Both the position numbers and the translations under genes were made by a program. This document shows positions 8,547-17,892 of a stretch of 52,612 bases of DNA, piece after piece (within the stretch, counting starts at the first letter, position 1; the number at the start of each line of letters is the position of its first letter). Source of the stretch: an uncultured Clostridium sp. (lineage in GTDB: Bacteria; Bacillota; Clostridia; TANB77; CAG-508); NCBI GenBank assembly GCA_900556135.1, contig USNR01000005.1, positions 1-52,612 on the forward strand, given 5' to 3'. The notes below the pieces were generated by a model. It did no database searches, had not been told where the DNA came from, and saw only the letters and a program-made list of their open reading frames with translations.

Positions 8547-9428
8547 CTATGCTCTTGGGTGTGCTTTTTTGTATGCATTTTTTATTCCAGGATCTTGGAA
8601 TTGCATATACACTTGTGTTGATGATATGTCTGAGTGTCCTAACATTGCTTGTATTGCTTTTAGGTCTGCACCATTTTGCAATAAATGTGTTGCAAATGAA
8701 TGTCTTAATACATGTGGTGTTATATCTTTTGTTATATGAGCTTGTTCTTTATAATATTTTACTATTTTCCAGAATCCTTGACGAGTTAATCTTGTTCCAT
8801 TTACATTTACAAATAATGCTTCTTCGTTTTCATCTTTTATTAAGTATGCTCTTGCATCATCTATGTATTCTTTTAATGCCTTTAATGACATTGAACCTAA
8901 AGGAATGTTTCTTGTTTTTGTTCTTGATTTACATACTACATATCCTTCGTCTAAATTTACGTCTTCTAGATTTAAAGATATTATTTCTGTAACTCTCATT
9001 CCTGTAGCGTATGCAAATTCTAGCATTGCTTTATCTCTTGTTCCTTTTAAATCTACATCTTTAGGTTGCTCTAACAATAATTCAACCTCTTTAGATGTTA
9101 ATATGCTTGGTATTCTTTTTTCAACCTTTGGTGATTCTATATTTTTTGTTGGGTCTTTTTTTACCTTTTTACTTCTAATTAAAAATTGATAAAAAGATCT
9201 GATTGCTGCTAAACTTCTAGATATTGTTGATTTCTTCTTATCTTCTTCTTTTAGGTATTCCATGTAGTTTCTAATATCTTCCTCTGTTACCTTTAAATAG
9301 TTTAGTTTATTCTCATTTATATATGTTTCATATTGTGATATATCTCTTTTGTAAGATTGTAATGTGTTGACTGATAATTTTTTATCGTCCCTAAGAAATT
9401 CTAAAAAAAGTTTAATCTGTTTTTCCAT
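8547..9428 (-). CDS. xerD: Tyrosine recombinase XerD
   Basis: Site-specific recombinase expected to resolve chromosome dimers at dif. The N-terminal SAM-like core-binding domain spans about 1-95 and the catalytic domain about 105-290. Catalytic residues are visible: Arg145 (ATGMRVTE), Lys171 (SRTKTRN), His239 and Arg242 (HVLRHSFATHLL), His265 (MLGHSDISST) and the nucleophile Tyr274. Length is 293 aa, as usual. The frame is open for 40 more codons upstream, but AGAGGGG before ATG 9428 marks the start. spoIIM lies directly upstream, and in Bacillus spoIIM and the xerD gene (ripX) are also close neighbours, which supports XerD over a phage integrase. Confidence 0.9.
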   Translation of the reverse strand: MEKQIKLFLEFLRDDKKLSVNTLQSYKRDISQYETYINENKLNYLKVTEEDIRNYMEYLKEEDKKKSTISRSLAAIRSFYQFLIRSKKVKKDPTKNIESPKVEKRIPSILTSKEVELLLEQPKDVDLKGTRDKAMLEFAYATGMRVTEIISLNLEDVNLDEGYVVCKSRTKTRNIPLGSMSLKALKEYIDDARAYLIKDENEEALFVNVNGTRLTRQGFWKIVKYYKEQAHITKDITPHVLRHSFATHLLQNGADLKAIQAMLGHSDISSTQVYMQFQDPGIKNAYKKAHPRA

Positions 9429-9540
9429 TTTAGCCCCTCTATTCTTTTTTTTTTTTGCTTTACATAAACTAATAACTTCTAATGTTATATCAAAATATTT
9501 GTAAAAAGTAAATAGATTTTTGCAAATTTCTACAATATTT

Positions 9541-10182
9541 TTAAACATATTTTGCTATAATTTTCGTAAGTGATGTAGACAAATTCGTCTCTAGTACAGA
9601 TACAATAGTCATTACAGCGAATATTAACAAACATATTATTGTATGTCTTAATATTTGTATTTTTATATTGTCTCTTCGTCTATCTTCTGTAATGAGTTTG
9701 TATAATTTTATTCCACTCACTCCCATGGATAATATGCACGGAACATATACTATATATTGTAACAGAAGAGTTGTTACTATAAATATAATTCCTTTTCCTA
9801 GTCCCAAAGATGCAATTATCGAAGAAATTGTATATCCTATGCTATACCCTTTATAAATTATAACAAGGTATATTAATGGCATTCCTATTATTGTTGACCC
9901 TAAAAACCATAATATCAATGTAATGTAAAAATTATTTTTTATTGATTCTTTCATTACATCCATTTTAGATATTTGATAATCAGATTTTACTCCTGTTATA
10001 AAATTATTTATGTATGCACTTATTTGATTTTGCTGAACCTCATCACTGTTATTAACTGATATTATCGCTATAACTAGCCCTATTAAAAACATAATAGTTA
10101 CTATGATATATGTTTTAGCATTTGTATCTATATAATTAATTATTGTATTTCTAAAAACACTTTTTCTTTTTGTTTTTCTCAT
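9541..10182 (-). CDS. spoIIM: Stage II sporulation protein M
   Basis: A 213-aa integral membrane protein with five hydrophobic segments, the same length as Bacillus SpoIIM. Recognisable features are the charged N-terminus, the first segment near 25-45, a long polar loop, and FLGSTIIGMPLIYLVIIYKGYSIGYT, which is the conserved SpoIIM core. SpoIIM, SpoIID and SpoIIP form the engulfment machinery that thins septal peptidoglycan and moves the mother-cell membrane round the forespore. Its position beside xerD matches the Bacillus order. The gene is expected to be under mother-cell sigma-E control, but I could not define a sigma-E promoter here. Confidence 0.9.
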   Translation of the reverse strand: MRKTKRKSVFRNTIINYIDTNAKTYIIVTIMFLIGLVIAIISVNNSDEVQQNQISAYINNFITGVKSDYQISKMDVMKESIKNNFYITLILWFLGSTIIGMPLIYLVIIYKGYSIGYTISSIIASLGLGKGIIFIVTTLLLQYIVYVPCILSMGVSGIKLYKLITEDRRRDNIKIQILRHTIICLLIFAVMTIVSVLETNLSTSLTKIIAKYV

Positions 10183-10292
10183 TTCTTCCTCCTATGATAT
10201 CAAATAATTCTATACATAATTACTATTCAATAACATAAGATTTAGAACTCAATTAGTATTTTCTAAAAGTAAAAACTAGAATTGTAATATAA

Positions 10293-11486
10293 TTATTCAG
10301 CTGTTACTTTTCCATAGTTTCCGCCACCGCCAGAATGAATCTTCATCTTACCGCTTCTAGCTGAAACTATCTCTTTTGCAATTTTCTCTCCAACTACCGC
10401 TTCTATATCGTCTTCTGTTAGCTTGTGTAAAATCGTCATTTCTGTTCCAAATTTATCAAGCATTTTATCTATTGTTTTAGCTCCTAAGCCTGGTATAAAA
10501 GTTAATGGAACCTGATATATGTATGGCGGTCTATTGGCTGGACTTTTACTATCTTGCTTGTCCTTTAACAAGTTTATTCTGTCGAACACTCCAAAAGTAA
10601 CTTTATTACTTCCACAATGAGGGCAAGCTATTACTGGTTCTTTTGTTTCTATAACTTGATTACAATTATCACAAAAAGTTCTATGGTATTTTCCTAGCTT
10701 TGGATCTAGTCCATAGTTGCACATAACCTTTCTTCCGTCTTCACCTTTTAATGCTTTTACAATTTCTTTAAAACTAATATCTTCTACTAACATTTTGTTA
10801 TATTCTCTTGCAATCTTTGGAAGAGAATGTGCATCTGAATTTGTTACAAATGTTTTATCTTCAAGTTCAGAAATCATATCTGCTAAATATGTATCAGAGC
10901 TTAGTCCTAACTCTATTGCAAATATCTTATCGTATTTTTCTTTGAATATGTCTTTCATTCTGTCTGTACAATTACCATAATAACTCTTAAATGGTGTAAA
11001 ACAGTGGGCTGGAATTAATATTCCATTATACTTTTCTACTATATCTATTAGCTCATATCCTGAAATATTAGACCTCTGAGTACTTAATGTTATATTTTTT
11101 ATGTGATGACTCATTTCATTTGAAAAGCCTTTTATGTCTTTTAAATGTGGAAAGAAGCATACGTTGTGTGCTGCTCCACATTTTCCTGTTCTGCTTACTT
11201 CTGACGTTTCAACTTCGCTTCCCAGTAAAATGCAAACTTTATCTTTGTAAATAATTCCTCCATCTTCTATCTCATATGCATCTCCTGTTTTTAGGAAATT
11301 TTCTATATCTTCTATTACATATGGTGATGCACAATCTATAATTCCTACAACATTTATTCCTTTTCTATCAGCACATTCTTTTGCTATGTTAGCAAAGTTA
11401 AGGCTTCTTGCTGCTGTTATTTTTATGGGCTTACCACTTTCGCTTCTTCCTATGTGTACATGCAAATCTGCAAATATTTCTTCCAT
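10293..11486 (-). CDS. Endonuclease Q family PHP-domain protein
   Basis: A 397-aa protein with the EndoQ layout. An N-terminal PHP phosphoesterase domain opens with ADLHVHIGRS, and further metal-ligand segments include NVVGIIDCASP, LIPAHCFTPFKS and TNSDAHSLPKIAREYN. A zinc finger (CDNCNQV...ACPHCGS) lies at about 270-295, and a C-terminal helix-hairpin-helix (TFIPGLGAKTIDKML) at about 330-390. EndoQ cuts DNA 5' of deaminated bases such as uracil, hypoxanthine and xanthine, so a role in DNA repair is inferred. The glycine run near the C-terminus (SGGGGNYG) is a normal feature of bacterial members. A terminator lies upstream at 11579-11604, so it is transcribed separately from the genes further upstream. 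Confidence 0.88.
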   Translation of the reverse strand: MEEIFADLHVHIGRSESGKPIKITAARSLNFANIAKECADRKGINVVGIIDCASPYVIEDIENFLKTGDAYEIEDGGIIYKDKVCILLGSEVETSEVSRTGKCGAAHNVCFFPHLKDIKGFSNEMSHHIKNITLSTQRSNISGYELIDIVEKYNGILIPAHCFTPFKSYYGNCTDRMKDIFKEKYDKIFAIELGLSSDTYLADMISELEDKTFVTNSDAHSLPKIAREYNKMLVEDISFKEIVKALKGEDGRKVMCNYGLDPKLGKYHRTFCDNCNQVIETKEPVIACPHCGSNKVTFGVFDRINLLKDKQDSKSPANRPPYIYQVPLTFIPGLGAKTIDKMLDKFGTEMTILHKLTEDDIEAVVGEKIAKEIVSARSGKMKIHSGGGGNYGKVTAE

Positions 11487-11578
11487 AATTGTTATATCCT
11501 TTCATCTTTAATTCTTTATTGTATTTCTCTTTTTTTGTTATAATGTTTTTTGATTGTTTTATTAGTTTTTTACATCAT

Positions 11579-11604
11579 AAAATGAGGATAAAAATCCTCA
11601 TTTT
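11579..11604. terminator. Bidirectional intrinsic terminator
   Basis: Stem AAAATGAGGAT / ATCCTCATTTT with further T-runs on the plus side. It lies just beyond the stop of the gene at 11637 on the minus strand. Confidence 0.8.
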
Positions 11605-11636
11605 TTCTTTCGTTTTTTATTATTTATTTATAACTG

Positions 11637-11918
11637 TTATCTTTCTGGTCCGACCAAGCTAGCATAAAATCCCTCTTTATTAGCTGTTTGTACTTTTGTT
11701 TCTTTTCTTTCAGCCTGACTTGATATTCTTGATGGAGATACTAATTCATTTAATGGTTTTCCTTTAACTCTTCCCCACACAATTCCAGTAACATCTCCAG
11801 CTCTTCTAATAAGGCCAGCTAAGTCCTGTGAATCTGTGTTATTAACTTCATCAGCCAAAGCTCTTATTGGACTTACTGTATTTGGTATTATAGTATCATT
11901 TTCATTTCCTAAACTCAT
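11637..11918 (-). CDS. Small unrecognised soluble protein, 93 aa
   Basis: No family recognised. The N-terminal half is polar, followed by a Gly/Arg-containing stretch (LAGLIRRAGDVTGIVWGRVKGKPL) and a Ser/Lys-rich C-terminus. It overlaps the upstream gene by four bases (ATGA), so the two are translationally coupled and likely act together. No signal peptide or membrane segment is seen. The terminator at 11579-11604 closes this two-gene unit. Confidence 0.72.
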   Translation of the reverse strand: MSLGNENDTIIPNTVSPIRALADEVNNTDSQDLAGLIRRAGDVTGIVWGRVKGKPLNELVSPSRISSQAERKETKVQTANKEGFYASLVGPER

Positions 11919-12460
11919 ACCTTAATCGCCTCCATCCTATTTACAAAATCTTTAAACACTTCTAAATATCTATTTTCTTTCCCTTTTAGGTTCCTAAATT
12001 CTAGTAAAACCAATGCTTCATCCACTTTAAACCCAACTCTTTCTGGTCTGTCTAATAACATTCCCCCAAATTGGTCGATAAGCTCTAAAACATCTGCCTC
12101 TGGCTCTCTTGGTTCACTACCTGAATATCTATTTATTTGTTCGCATATTCTGCAAAATCTTTTATCGAATCCTAATGTTTGTAAATAGTCTGCTCCCTCT
12201 TTTGCATATGTTCGTACTTTACTCATGTCCGAAAAGTTATCAACTTTTTTACAATTGCACAGCAATGATGCCGTTATCAACATATTTTGATCAAAGCCTA
12301 AGTCTGTGTTATCTAAGAATAATTTAAGTAATTCTGTTTTAAAAACTACAGAATTGTCAAAGAATATGTTTACTCTTTTAGCTAAATAATACATTATTTC
12401 CATCTTTTTTATCCAGTCTTTTTCAGCTAAAATGTAATCTGCAAAAGTTTCATTGCCCAT
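11915..12460 (-). CDS. Unrecognised 181-aa helical protein, possibly degenerate HD-fold
   Basis: A mainly helical soluble protein. The order of segments (LITASLLCNCKK, then AKEGADYLQTLGFDKRF, then ICEQINRYSG.SEPREPEADVLELIDQFGGMLLDRPER) recalls HD/HD-GYP phosphohydrolases. The metal-binding HD pair expected in the first segment is replaced by CN, so any such fold would be inactive; this is a weak inference from pattern. AAGGAATGG precedes ATG 12460. It is coupled by a four-base overlap to the small gene downstream. About 210 bases of AT-rich DNA upstream contain a single DnaA-box-like TTATCCACAG and nothing else I can support. Confidence 0.75.
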   Translation of the reverse strand: MGNETFADYILAEKDWIKKMEIMYYLAKRVNIFFDNSVVFKTELLKLFLDNTDLGFDQNMLITASLLCNCKKVDNFSDMSKVRTYAKEGADYLQTLGFDKRFCRICEQINRYSGSEPREPEADVLELIDQFGGMLLDRPERVGFKVDEALVLLEFRNLKGKENRYLEVFKDFVNRMEAIKV

Positions 12461-12672
12461 ATTATTCCATTCCTTTCCTAGAGCATCACTTTTTTTATGC
12501 TCACATGGATTTCCTTAGTATTATATACAATGATTATATTCTATTATCCACAGATTTTCAACAAAGTTACAAAAATGTAAACGTATTGTAATGCAATTGA
12601 AATATTGATTAATATTTTTAGCTATTAAGGTCATTCCTTTTTGCTTAAATATTGATGATTTATTCTTATAGT

Positions 12673-13266
12673 TTAAAATATTTCTTTTAATATTGTTTTT
12701 TCTTCAATATTTCTTTTTAATTCTTCTTGTGTTTCAAAATTATTTTCTATTACAATATTACAGTTCTTAACAAAGAAATCATCATCTTTTTGGCTGTCTA
12801 TTCTTTTTTCTAAAGTTTCCTGTTCTAATGAGTCTCTAGCTATTAATCTCTTAACTTTTATTTCTTTTTTTGCTATAACTCCAATTATTGTATCGCATAT
12901 GTTATTTAAACCACTTTCAAATAAGAGTGGTGCGTCTATTATTATAGCCTTTTTTTCATGATTTTTTTCTATTAATGTTTTTATTTCTGAAACAATATAT
13001 TTAAATGTTATAGAATTTAATAATTCTCTTTTTTCTTCACTATTATATATTATTTCACCTAGTCTTTTTCTATTTAATGTTCCATCTTTCTTTAGAATTT
13101 CTTGTCCAAAACTTACCACTATTTCATTTAGATAATCAGCATTTTCTTTACTAAGATTTTTTGCTATCTTGTCTGCATCAATTAAATATGCATCATATTC
13201 TTTTGCTAATAATTTAGAAACTTCACTTTTTCCTGCTCCAGAACTTCCTGTAATTCCAACAATCAT
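12673..13266 (-). CDS. coaE: Dephospho-CoA kinase
   Basis: Catalyses the last step of coenzyme A synthesis, phosphorylating dephospho-CoA at the 3' ribose hydroxyl. The P-loop GSSGAGKS lies at residues 7-14, the CoA-binding segment AYLIDADKIAK around 31-41, and the family motif IIIDAPLLFESGLN near 107-120. The length of 197 aa is normal. GGAGAAAAGATAA precedes the ATG. It lies 25 bases downstream of tmcAL, so they are co-transcribed. Confidence 0.95.
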   Translation of the reverse strand: MIVGITGSSGAGKSEVSKLLAKEYDAYLIDADKIAKNLSKENADYLNEIVVSFGQEILKKDGTLNRKRLGEIIYNSEEKRELLNSITFKYIVSEIKTLIEKNHEKKAIIIDAPLLFESGLNNICDTIIGVIAKKEIKVKRLIARDSLEQETLEKRIDSQKDDDFFVKNCNIVIENNFETQEELKRNIEEKTILKEIF

Positions 13267-13291
13267 TTATCTTTTCTCCTATTTCTAACCA

Positions 13292-14536
13292 CTATTTTAT
13301 TATAATCATATTATTAGTAAAATCTAAATTTGCTTTAGCATCATTCTTATATCCTAGAGTATATACATTTGTTGCAAAAATATCCGTACTCAACATTTGT
13401 ATTAGTTGTTTATTTGCCTTCTTTGCATCTTGTTTTACATATTTCCCTACAGATGTTATCATATTTATTTTTGGATTTTCTCTTACTATTTCAGATAATA
13501 ACATTCTGCCTCTTTGGTTAAATCCTAAAATTCTTGTATATGGAATAATATTTTTCGAGTTTTGCATATCTTTTTTATTTATATTTAAAAGTGAATATAT
13601 AAGTATTCTCTGAATTCTAGTTTGAGTATATCTTTTTGATTTTATTTTTTCTATTATTTCATTTATATCATTGCTTTCTTCTGCCGCTCTTTTTATACTG
13701 TATTCTAGTCCTTCTGATACATCTGGCAAATTTGCAATTTCTTCTATGCTCATTTTTCTTAAATTGTATATTATCTCTTTTTCAAAATCTTTTATAGATA
13801 AAATTATCTCGCCTTTTTTTATCTCTTCTCCTAGAATTTGATATGTGCTTCTTGGAACCACTTTTCTAACATCTGCGTATTCTTTTCTTGCTAAGAATTT
13901 TCTTATAGCTGTAGCACTTGCTAGTCCATCAACAATGGTCTCATCATTGTAATATACTTTATTTCTTTTTATCGCTATTGGATTTATTCTGCTTTTTTGC
14001 GCTTTAAGAGCTTTTAAGTACTCTATCGCTAATATATTGTTTGAACTAGCCATAACATTTGCATATCGTTTAATATCATTTAAATACATCATTATTGCAT
14101 TTTCTCTTGCTGATGGATATGATAATCCTCTTTTTAATTCATGATTTAATATGTTTTTATACTCTTTTGGTTCGCTATATACAACATTAGCTATATTATT
14201 TAAAGTTGCTATATCGTTACATTCCGTTCCGAAAGCAACATCTGTTACTATCTTTAAGCTATTTAAAATTTTTATTGCCCCACTTGCAAAGTTTTCTGCA
14301 CTTGAGGTGCTATAAATGGTTGGTAACTCTATTATCAAATCTGCTCCACAGCAAAGTGCCATATATGCTTTAGACCATTTATTTATTATGGAAGGTTCTC
14401 CTCTTTGCGTAAAGTTTCCTGAAACGACACATACGCAGTATTCTGCATTTGTAACTCTTTTAGCTTCTTGCATATGATAAAAATGTCCATTATGAAATGG
14501 ATTATATTCTGCTATTATTCCTAGAATTCTTTCCAT
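13292..14536 (-). CDS. tmcAL: tRNA(Met) cytidine acetate ligase TmcAL
   Basis: Nucleotidyltransferase-fold enzyme that activates acetate with ATP and acetylates the wobble cytidine (ac4C34) of elongator tRNA-Met. The N-terminus GIIAEYNPFHNGHFYHM carries the HxGH-type nucleotide motif (His15, His18). The family stretches SGNFTQRGEPSIINKWSKAYMAL and GADLIIELPTIYSTSSAENFA follow. Length is 414 aa. An earlier in-frame GTG at 14545 overlaps the ribosome site GAGGTG, so ATG 14536 is chosen. coaE follows in the same unit; rnhA diverges from the region upstream. Confidence 0.93.
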   Translation of the reverse strand: MERILGIIAEYNPFHNGHFYHMQEAKRVTNAEYCVCVVSGNFTQRGEPSIINKWSKAYMALCCGADLIIELPTIYSTSSAENFASGAIKILNSLKIVTDVAFGTECNDIATLNNIANVVYSEPKEYKNILNHELKRGLSYPSARENAIMMYLNDIKRYANVMASSNNILAIEYLKALKAQKSRINPIAIKRNKVYYNDETIVDGLASATAIRKFLARKEYADVRKVVPRSTYQILGEEIKKGEIILSIKDFEKEIIYNLRKMSIEEIANLPDVSEGLEYSIKRAAEESNDINEIIEKIKSKRYTQTRIQRILIYSLLNINKKDMQNSKNIIPYTRILGFNQRGRMLLSEIVRENPKINMITSVGKYVKQDAKKANKQLIQMLSTDIFATNVYTLGYKNDAKANLDFTNNMIIIK

Positions 14537-14612
14537 AAAATTCACCTCTTTTATTGCAATTATTAAACTTTATGCTATAATATCATAAAAGACAATTTTT
14601 TACAATTATTTA

Positions 14613-14690
14613 AAACAAATCTGAAAATTTTCAATCTTAGATTTATTTTTTATACTACTTTAATTTCAGTAAATTTGTTCTTGTAAAATT
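14613..14690. repeat. Copy 1 of an ~85-bp short repeat with inverted ends
   Basis: Begins ACAAATCTGAAAATTTTCAA and ends with TTTCAGTAAATTTGTTCTTG. Both ends match the element at 47995-48083, while the centres differ. It fills the space between divergent tmcAL and rnhA and ends 15 bases before the rnhA start, so it may contribute to the rnhA leader or promoter. Confidence 0.65.
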
Positions 14691-14705
14691 TAAGTGGAGG
14701 TAAAA

Positions 14706-15146
14706 ATGGAAGAAGTAACAATATATACAGATGGTGCATGTTCTGGTAATCCTGGTCCTGGTGGTTGGGGAGCCATATTAATGATTGGTGATAATAAAAA
14801 AGAAATATCTGGCGGTTCACCAGATACTACTAATAATATAATGGAATTAACTGCTGTTATAGAAGCCTTAAAAACTTTAAAAAGGCCTTGTAGAGTTAAT
14901 TTATACAGTGATAGTGCATATGTTGTTAATGCTTTTGTTCAGAAATGGATTTATGGTTGGCTTAAGAAAAATTGGAAAACGGCCAGCAACGAACCTGTAA
15001 AAAACCAAGAACTATGGAAAGAATTATATTCACTTACAAAAATTCATGACGTTACATTTAATAAAGTAAAAGGTCACAGTGACAATGAATTCAATAACAG
15101 ATGTGACGAATTAGCTGTAATGGAAAGCAGTAAATTCCGCTCTTAA
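14706..15146 (+). CDS. rnhA: Ribonuclease HI
   Basis: Cuts the RNA strand of RNA-DNA hybrids. The catalytic acidic residues are all visible: Asp9 (YTDGACSGNPG), Glu47 (NNIMELTA), Asp69 (YSDSAYVVN) and Asp134 (NNRCDELA), with the assisting His124 in VKGHSDNEFN. The length of 146 aa is classic for RNase HI. The basic handle region WIYGWLKKNWKT is present. A GTG 12 bases upstream lies inside the ribosome site GTGGAGGT, so ATG 14706 is the start. A strong terminator follows, shared with a convergent small gene. Confidence 0.96.
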   Translation: MEEVTIYTDGACSGNPGPGGWGAILMIGDNKKEISGGSPDTTNNIMELTAVIEALKTLKRPCRVNLYSDSAYVVNAFVQKWIYGWLKKNWKTASNEPVKNQELWKELYSLTKIHDVTFNKVKGHSDNEFNNRCDELAVMESSKFRS

Positions 15147-15176
15147 ACTTAATTTGAATTATATGGAAAAGCCAAT

Positions 15177-15217
15177 AAAATATCACTAGAATAAATTATT
15201 ATATCTAGTGATATTTT
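15177..15217. terminator. Bidirectional terminator between rnhA and a convergent small gene
   Basis: Perfect stem AAAATATCACTAGA / TCTAGTGATATTTT with flanking T-runs. The stop codon of the small minus-strand gene (15205) lies inside one arm. Confidence 0.85.
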
Positions 15218-15345
15218 TCATACATAGGATAAAATATTATTACACTTCCTGCCACGAAGATAATTTCTTTGTTTCCAACAATAACTGCTATTACAAAAAT
15301 TACCATCAGCATAATCTGCAAAAAAATCTTTATCCGTTCAATCAT
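15205..15345 (-). CDS. 46-aa single-span membrane protein
   Basis: A short open frame on the minus strand with a strong GGGAGG ribosome site 9 bases before ATG 15345. The protein begins MIERIKIFLQ, has one or two closely spaced hydrophobic stretches (about 7-40), and ends MYEKYH. The stop sits in the shared terminator. It lies about 70 bases downstream of the Lon-like protease gene on the same strand and could be the last gene of that unit. Ribosome site, coding length and terminator together make it credible, but its family is unknown. Confidence 0.55.
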   Translation of the reverse strand: MIERIKIFLQIMLMVIFVIAVIVGNKEIIFVAGSVIIFYPMYEKYH

Positions 15346-15416
15346 TCAACCCAGCCTCCCTTTGGATTTATACTTTAATTATATAACATTTTTCGACATT
15401 ATACAACAAACAGTCT

Positions 15417-17804
15417 TTAGTCCTCTTTGCTTATTTTTGCATATTTCTTTAATTTTTCATATGCTAAATAATTTATTGTTCCTGCTGGGAATTTTCCATT
15501 TGAATCTTTTCTTCCTGCTGGTACTCCTGTAAGTAACTCAATTCCTTCTTCTATTGTAGAAATAGCATAAATATGGAATTGTTTATTTTTTACTGCTTCT
15601 ACTACTTCATTTGATAAATTAAGATTTTTTTCGTTAAGTACAGGTATCATTACACCTTGTGTGCCGTCCAAGCCTCTAAGCTTACAAATTCTAAAAAATC
15701 CTTCTATCTTTTCGTTTACTCCTCCAATTGGTTGAATATCTCCTTTTTGATTTACTGAACCTGTAACAGCAATTGATTGATTTATTGGTATTCCAGATAG
15801 ACTTGATAGCAATGCATATAATTCCGTACTAGATGCACTATCTCCATCTACTCCATTGTATAGCTGTTCAAAGCATATGCTTGCTGTTAGAGATAATGGC
15901 ATATCTTGTGCAAAAGTTTCACCCAAATATCCTGTTAATATAAATACGCCTTTAGAGTGTGATGCACCAGACATTTCTACTTCTCTTTCGACATTTATTA
16001 TTCCGTTTTTTCCCACATATGTGCTTGCTGTTATTCTTGTAGGTAGTCCAAAAGAATAATCACCTATACTTAGAACTGTAAGCCCATTTATTTGTCCTAC
16101 TTGATATCCTTTTGTATCTATTAAAAGAGTTTTATCTTTTATCATCTCTACATATTTTTCATTATACTTTTGAACTCTCTCTTCTCTTTCTCTTAACGTT
16201 TTTTCTATTATTTCAGCAGTTACAACTTTTTCCTTTGCAAGTCTTGCCCATGTTCCCGCTTCACCAACAATTTGAGTTAATTCGCTAAATTTCGTAGATA
16301 ATTTTTCTTGGTCGTTTGATAATCTTGAAGCATATTCTATCATTTTGCTCATAGCCCCTTTATCTAAAGGTGGCAATTCTTCTTCATTGCAGAAACCGCT
16401 TATAACTCTTGCTAATTTATTTGCATTATCTACAGTTAATGGTGCATCATCTTCAAATTCTACTTTTATTTTAAATAACTTTCTAAAGTCAGCATCCATT
16501 GCAAGTAACGCTTGATAGATGTTTTCATTACCTATTAATATTACTTTTAAATCCAATGGTATTGGTTCTGGTTTTAAAGATACCATTACCATAGAAGTGT
16601 GTTGATCTACAAAGTTATCAATTCCTAACTGTTTAGTTCTTAAAACCTTTTTTAATGTTTCGTAACACACATTATTCGCAATAAGGTCTGATACTTGGAA
16701 TATTATATATCCTCCATTTGCGATGTGCAATAAACCTGGTTTTAACATTGTGTAATCAGTTTTTAAACTTCCATAATAATTTTCATATTCTAACTTTCCA
16801 AATAAGTTTGGATATGAATAGTTCGAATCCATTATTACTGGGGCACCTTCTGTGTTGCTATTATCAACAAAAAGATTTACTCTATAATTTAACCATGGTT
16901 TAGGTTGTTCCATTCTTGGATTTTGTGTTTGGGTAGCTTTTGGTTCTTTTTCCTCAACTAAAAACGCATCAATATTTTTTAATATATCTTTTTTAATACT
17001 ATCCAAATATTTATTTATCTTTTTATTTCTCTTAAAAATAGATTTAATATAATTTATGTGTGCATTTACAGTAAGTAGTGCCACATTAGATTGCCATTCG
17101 CTTACTTTCTTTTCCGATTCTTGTTGTATAGATTTTATTTCGCTTATGGCATCCATTACATGTTGTTGAACTATTGCAGATTTATCTTCAAATTCTTGTT
17201 TTATTGTTGGATCAAGCTTTTCAAATTCTTCTTCTTCTATAGTTTTACCATTAACAACTGGCATCATGTATATTCCATTATTAGCTGATTTAACCTGAAA
17301 ACCATATTGCGAAGATTTTTCGTTTAACCTATTCATTAAATCCGTTCTCTTTTGCTCATATTCTTGTTTTATAAGAACCTTTTCCTTTTCAAAATCTTCA
17401 TTATTGAATGTTTGCTTAATATCAGTTTTTATATCTTTTATGAATCTATCCATTGTATCTCTAAATTCTTTACCTTGTCCTGCTGGTAAATTTAAAGCTA
17501 CTGGCTCATTTGGATTGTCAAAATTGTAAATATAGCACCAGTCTTGTGGAACTTTTTTCTTTTTAGATATATTGTCTAAATAATTCTTAGTGTACATTGT
17601 TTTTCCTACACCTGTAGGGCCTTCCAAGTACAAATTATACCCATTTATATCCACATTTAATCCAAACTCTAATGCTTTTATTCCTCTATCTTGTCCTATT
17701 CCAGTCCTTATAGATTCCAAATCTGCTGTTGTGTCAAATTTGAATATATCTGGATTACATGTGGCCTTTAATTTTTTATATGAAAGTTCATTTCCTTTCG
17801 TCAT
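15417..17804 (-). CDS. Lon-like AAA+ ATP-dependent protease (COG1067 type)
   Basis: A 795-aa AAA+ protease of the LonB/LonC-like group rather than classical LonA, as it lacks the LonA N-terminal domain. The Walker A motif GPTGVGKT is at residues 62-69. The second half of the AAA module contains an inserted coiled-coil region (about 125-290). The C-terminal S16 peptidase domain has the catalytic Ser in GDSASSTELYALLS and the Lys in GGVNEKIEGFF, so it should be active. GAGGAGG precedes ATG 17804. Role inferred: ATP-dependent turnover of damaged or regulatory proteins in the cytoplasm. Confidence 0.92.
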   Translation of the reverse strand: MTKGNELSYKKLKATCNPDIFKFDTTADLESIRTGIGQDRGIKALEFGLNVDINGYNLYLEGPTGVGKTMYTKNYLDNISKKKKVPQDWCYIYNFDNPNEPVALNLPAGQGKEFRDTMDRFIKDIKTDIKQTFNNEDFEKEKVLIKQEYEQKRTDLMNRLNEKSSQYGFQVKSANNGIYMMPVVNGKTIEEEEFEKLDPTIKQEFEDKSAIVQQHVMDAISEIKSIQQESEKKVSEWQSNVALLTVNAHINYIKSIFKRNKKINKYLDSIKKDILKNIDAFLVEEKEPKATQTQNPRMEQPKPWLNYRVNLFVDNSNTEGAPVIMDSNYSYPNLFGKLEYENYYGSLKTDYTMLKPGLLHIANGGYIIFQVSDLIANNVCYETLKKVLRTKQLGIDNFVDQHTSMVMVSLKPEPIPLDLKVILIGNENIYQALLAMDADFRKLFKIKVEFEDDAPLTVDNANKLARVISGFCNEEELPPLDKGAMSKMIEYASRLSNDQEKLSTKFSELTQIVGEAGTWARLAKEKVVTAEIIEKTLREREERVQKYNEKYVEMIKDKTLLIDTKGYQVGQINGLTVLSIGDYSFGLPTRITASTYVGKNGIINVEREVEMSGASHSKGVFILTGYLGETFAQDMPLSLTASICFEQLYNGVDGDSASSTELYALLSSLSGIPINQSIAVTGSVNQKGDIQPIGGVNEKIEGFFRICKLRGLDGTQGVMIPVLNEKNLNLSNEVVEAVKNKQFHIYAISTIEEGIELLTGVPAGRKDSNGKFPAGTINYLAYEKLKKYAKISKED

Positions 17805-17892
17805 TTGTAATTCCTCCTCTTTCTATAAATGAATGTCTCATTCATAAATTTTATCAATATGTAATTTTATTATTGTTTTGTTATGTTTCATT

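Noticed and set aside
12543..12552. TTATCCACAG, a perfect DnaA-box-like sequence
   Set aside because: A single box in an AT-rich gap, with no cluster, no dnaA/dnaN nearby and no other origin features.
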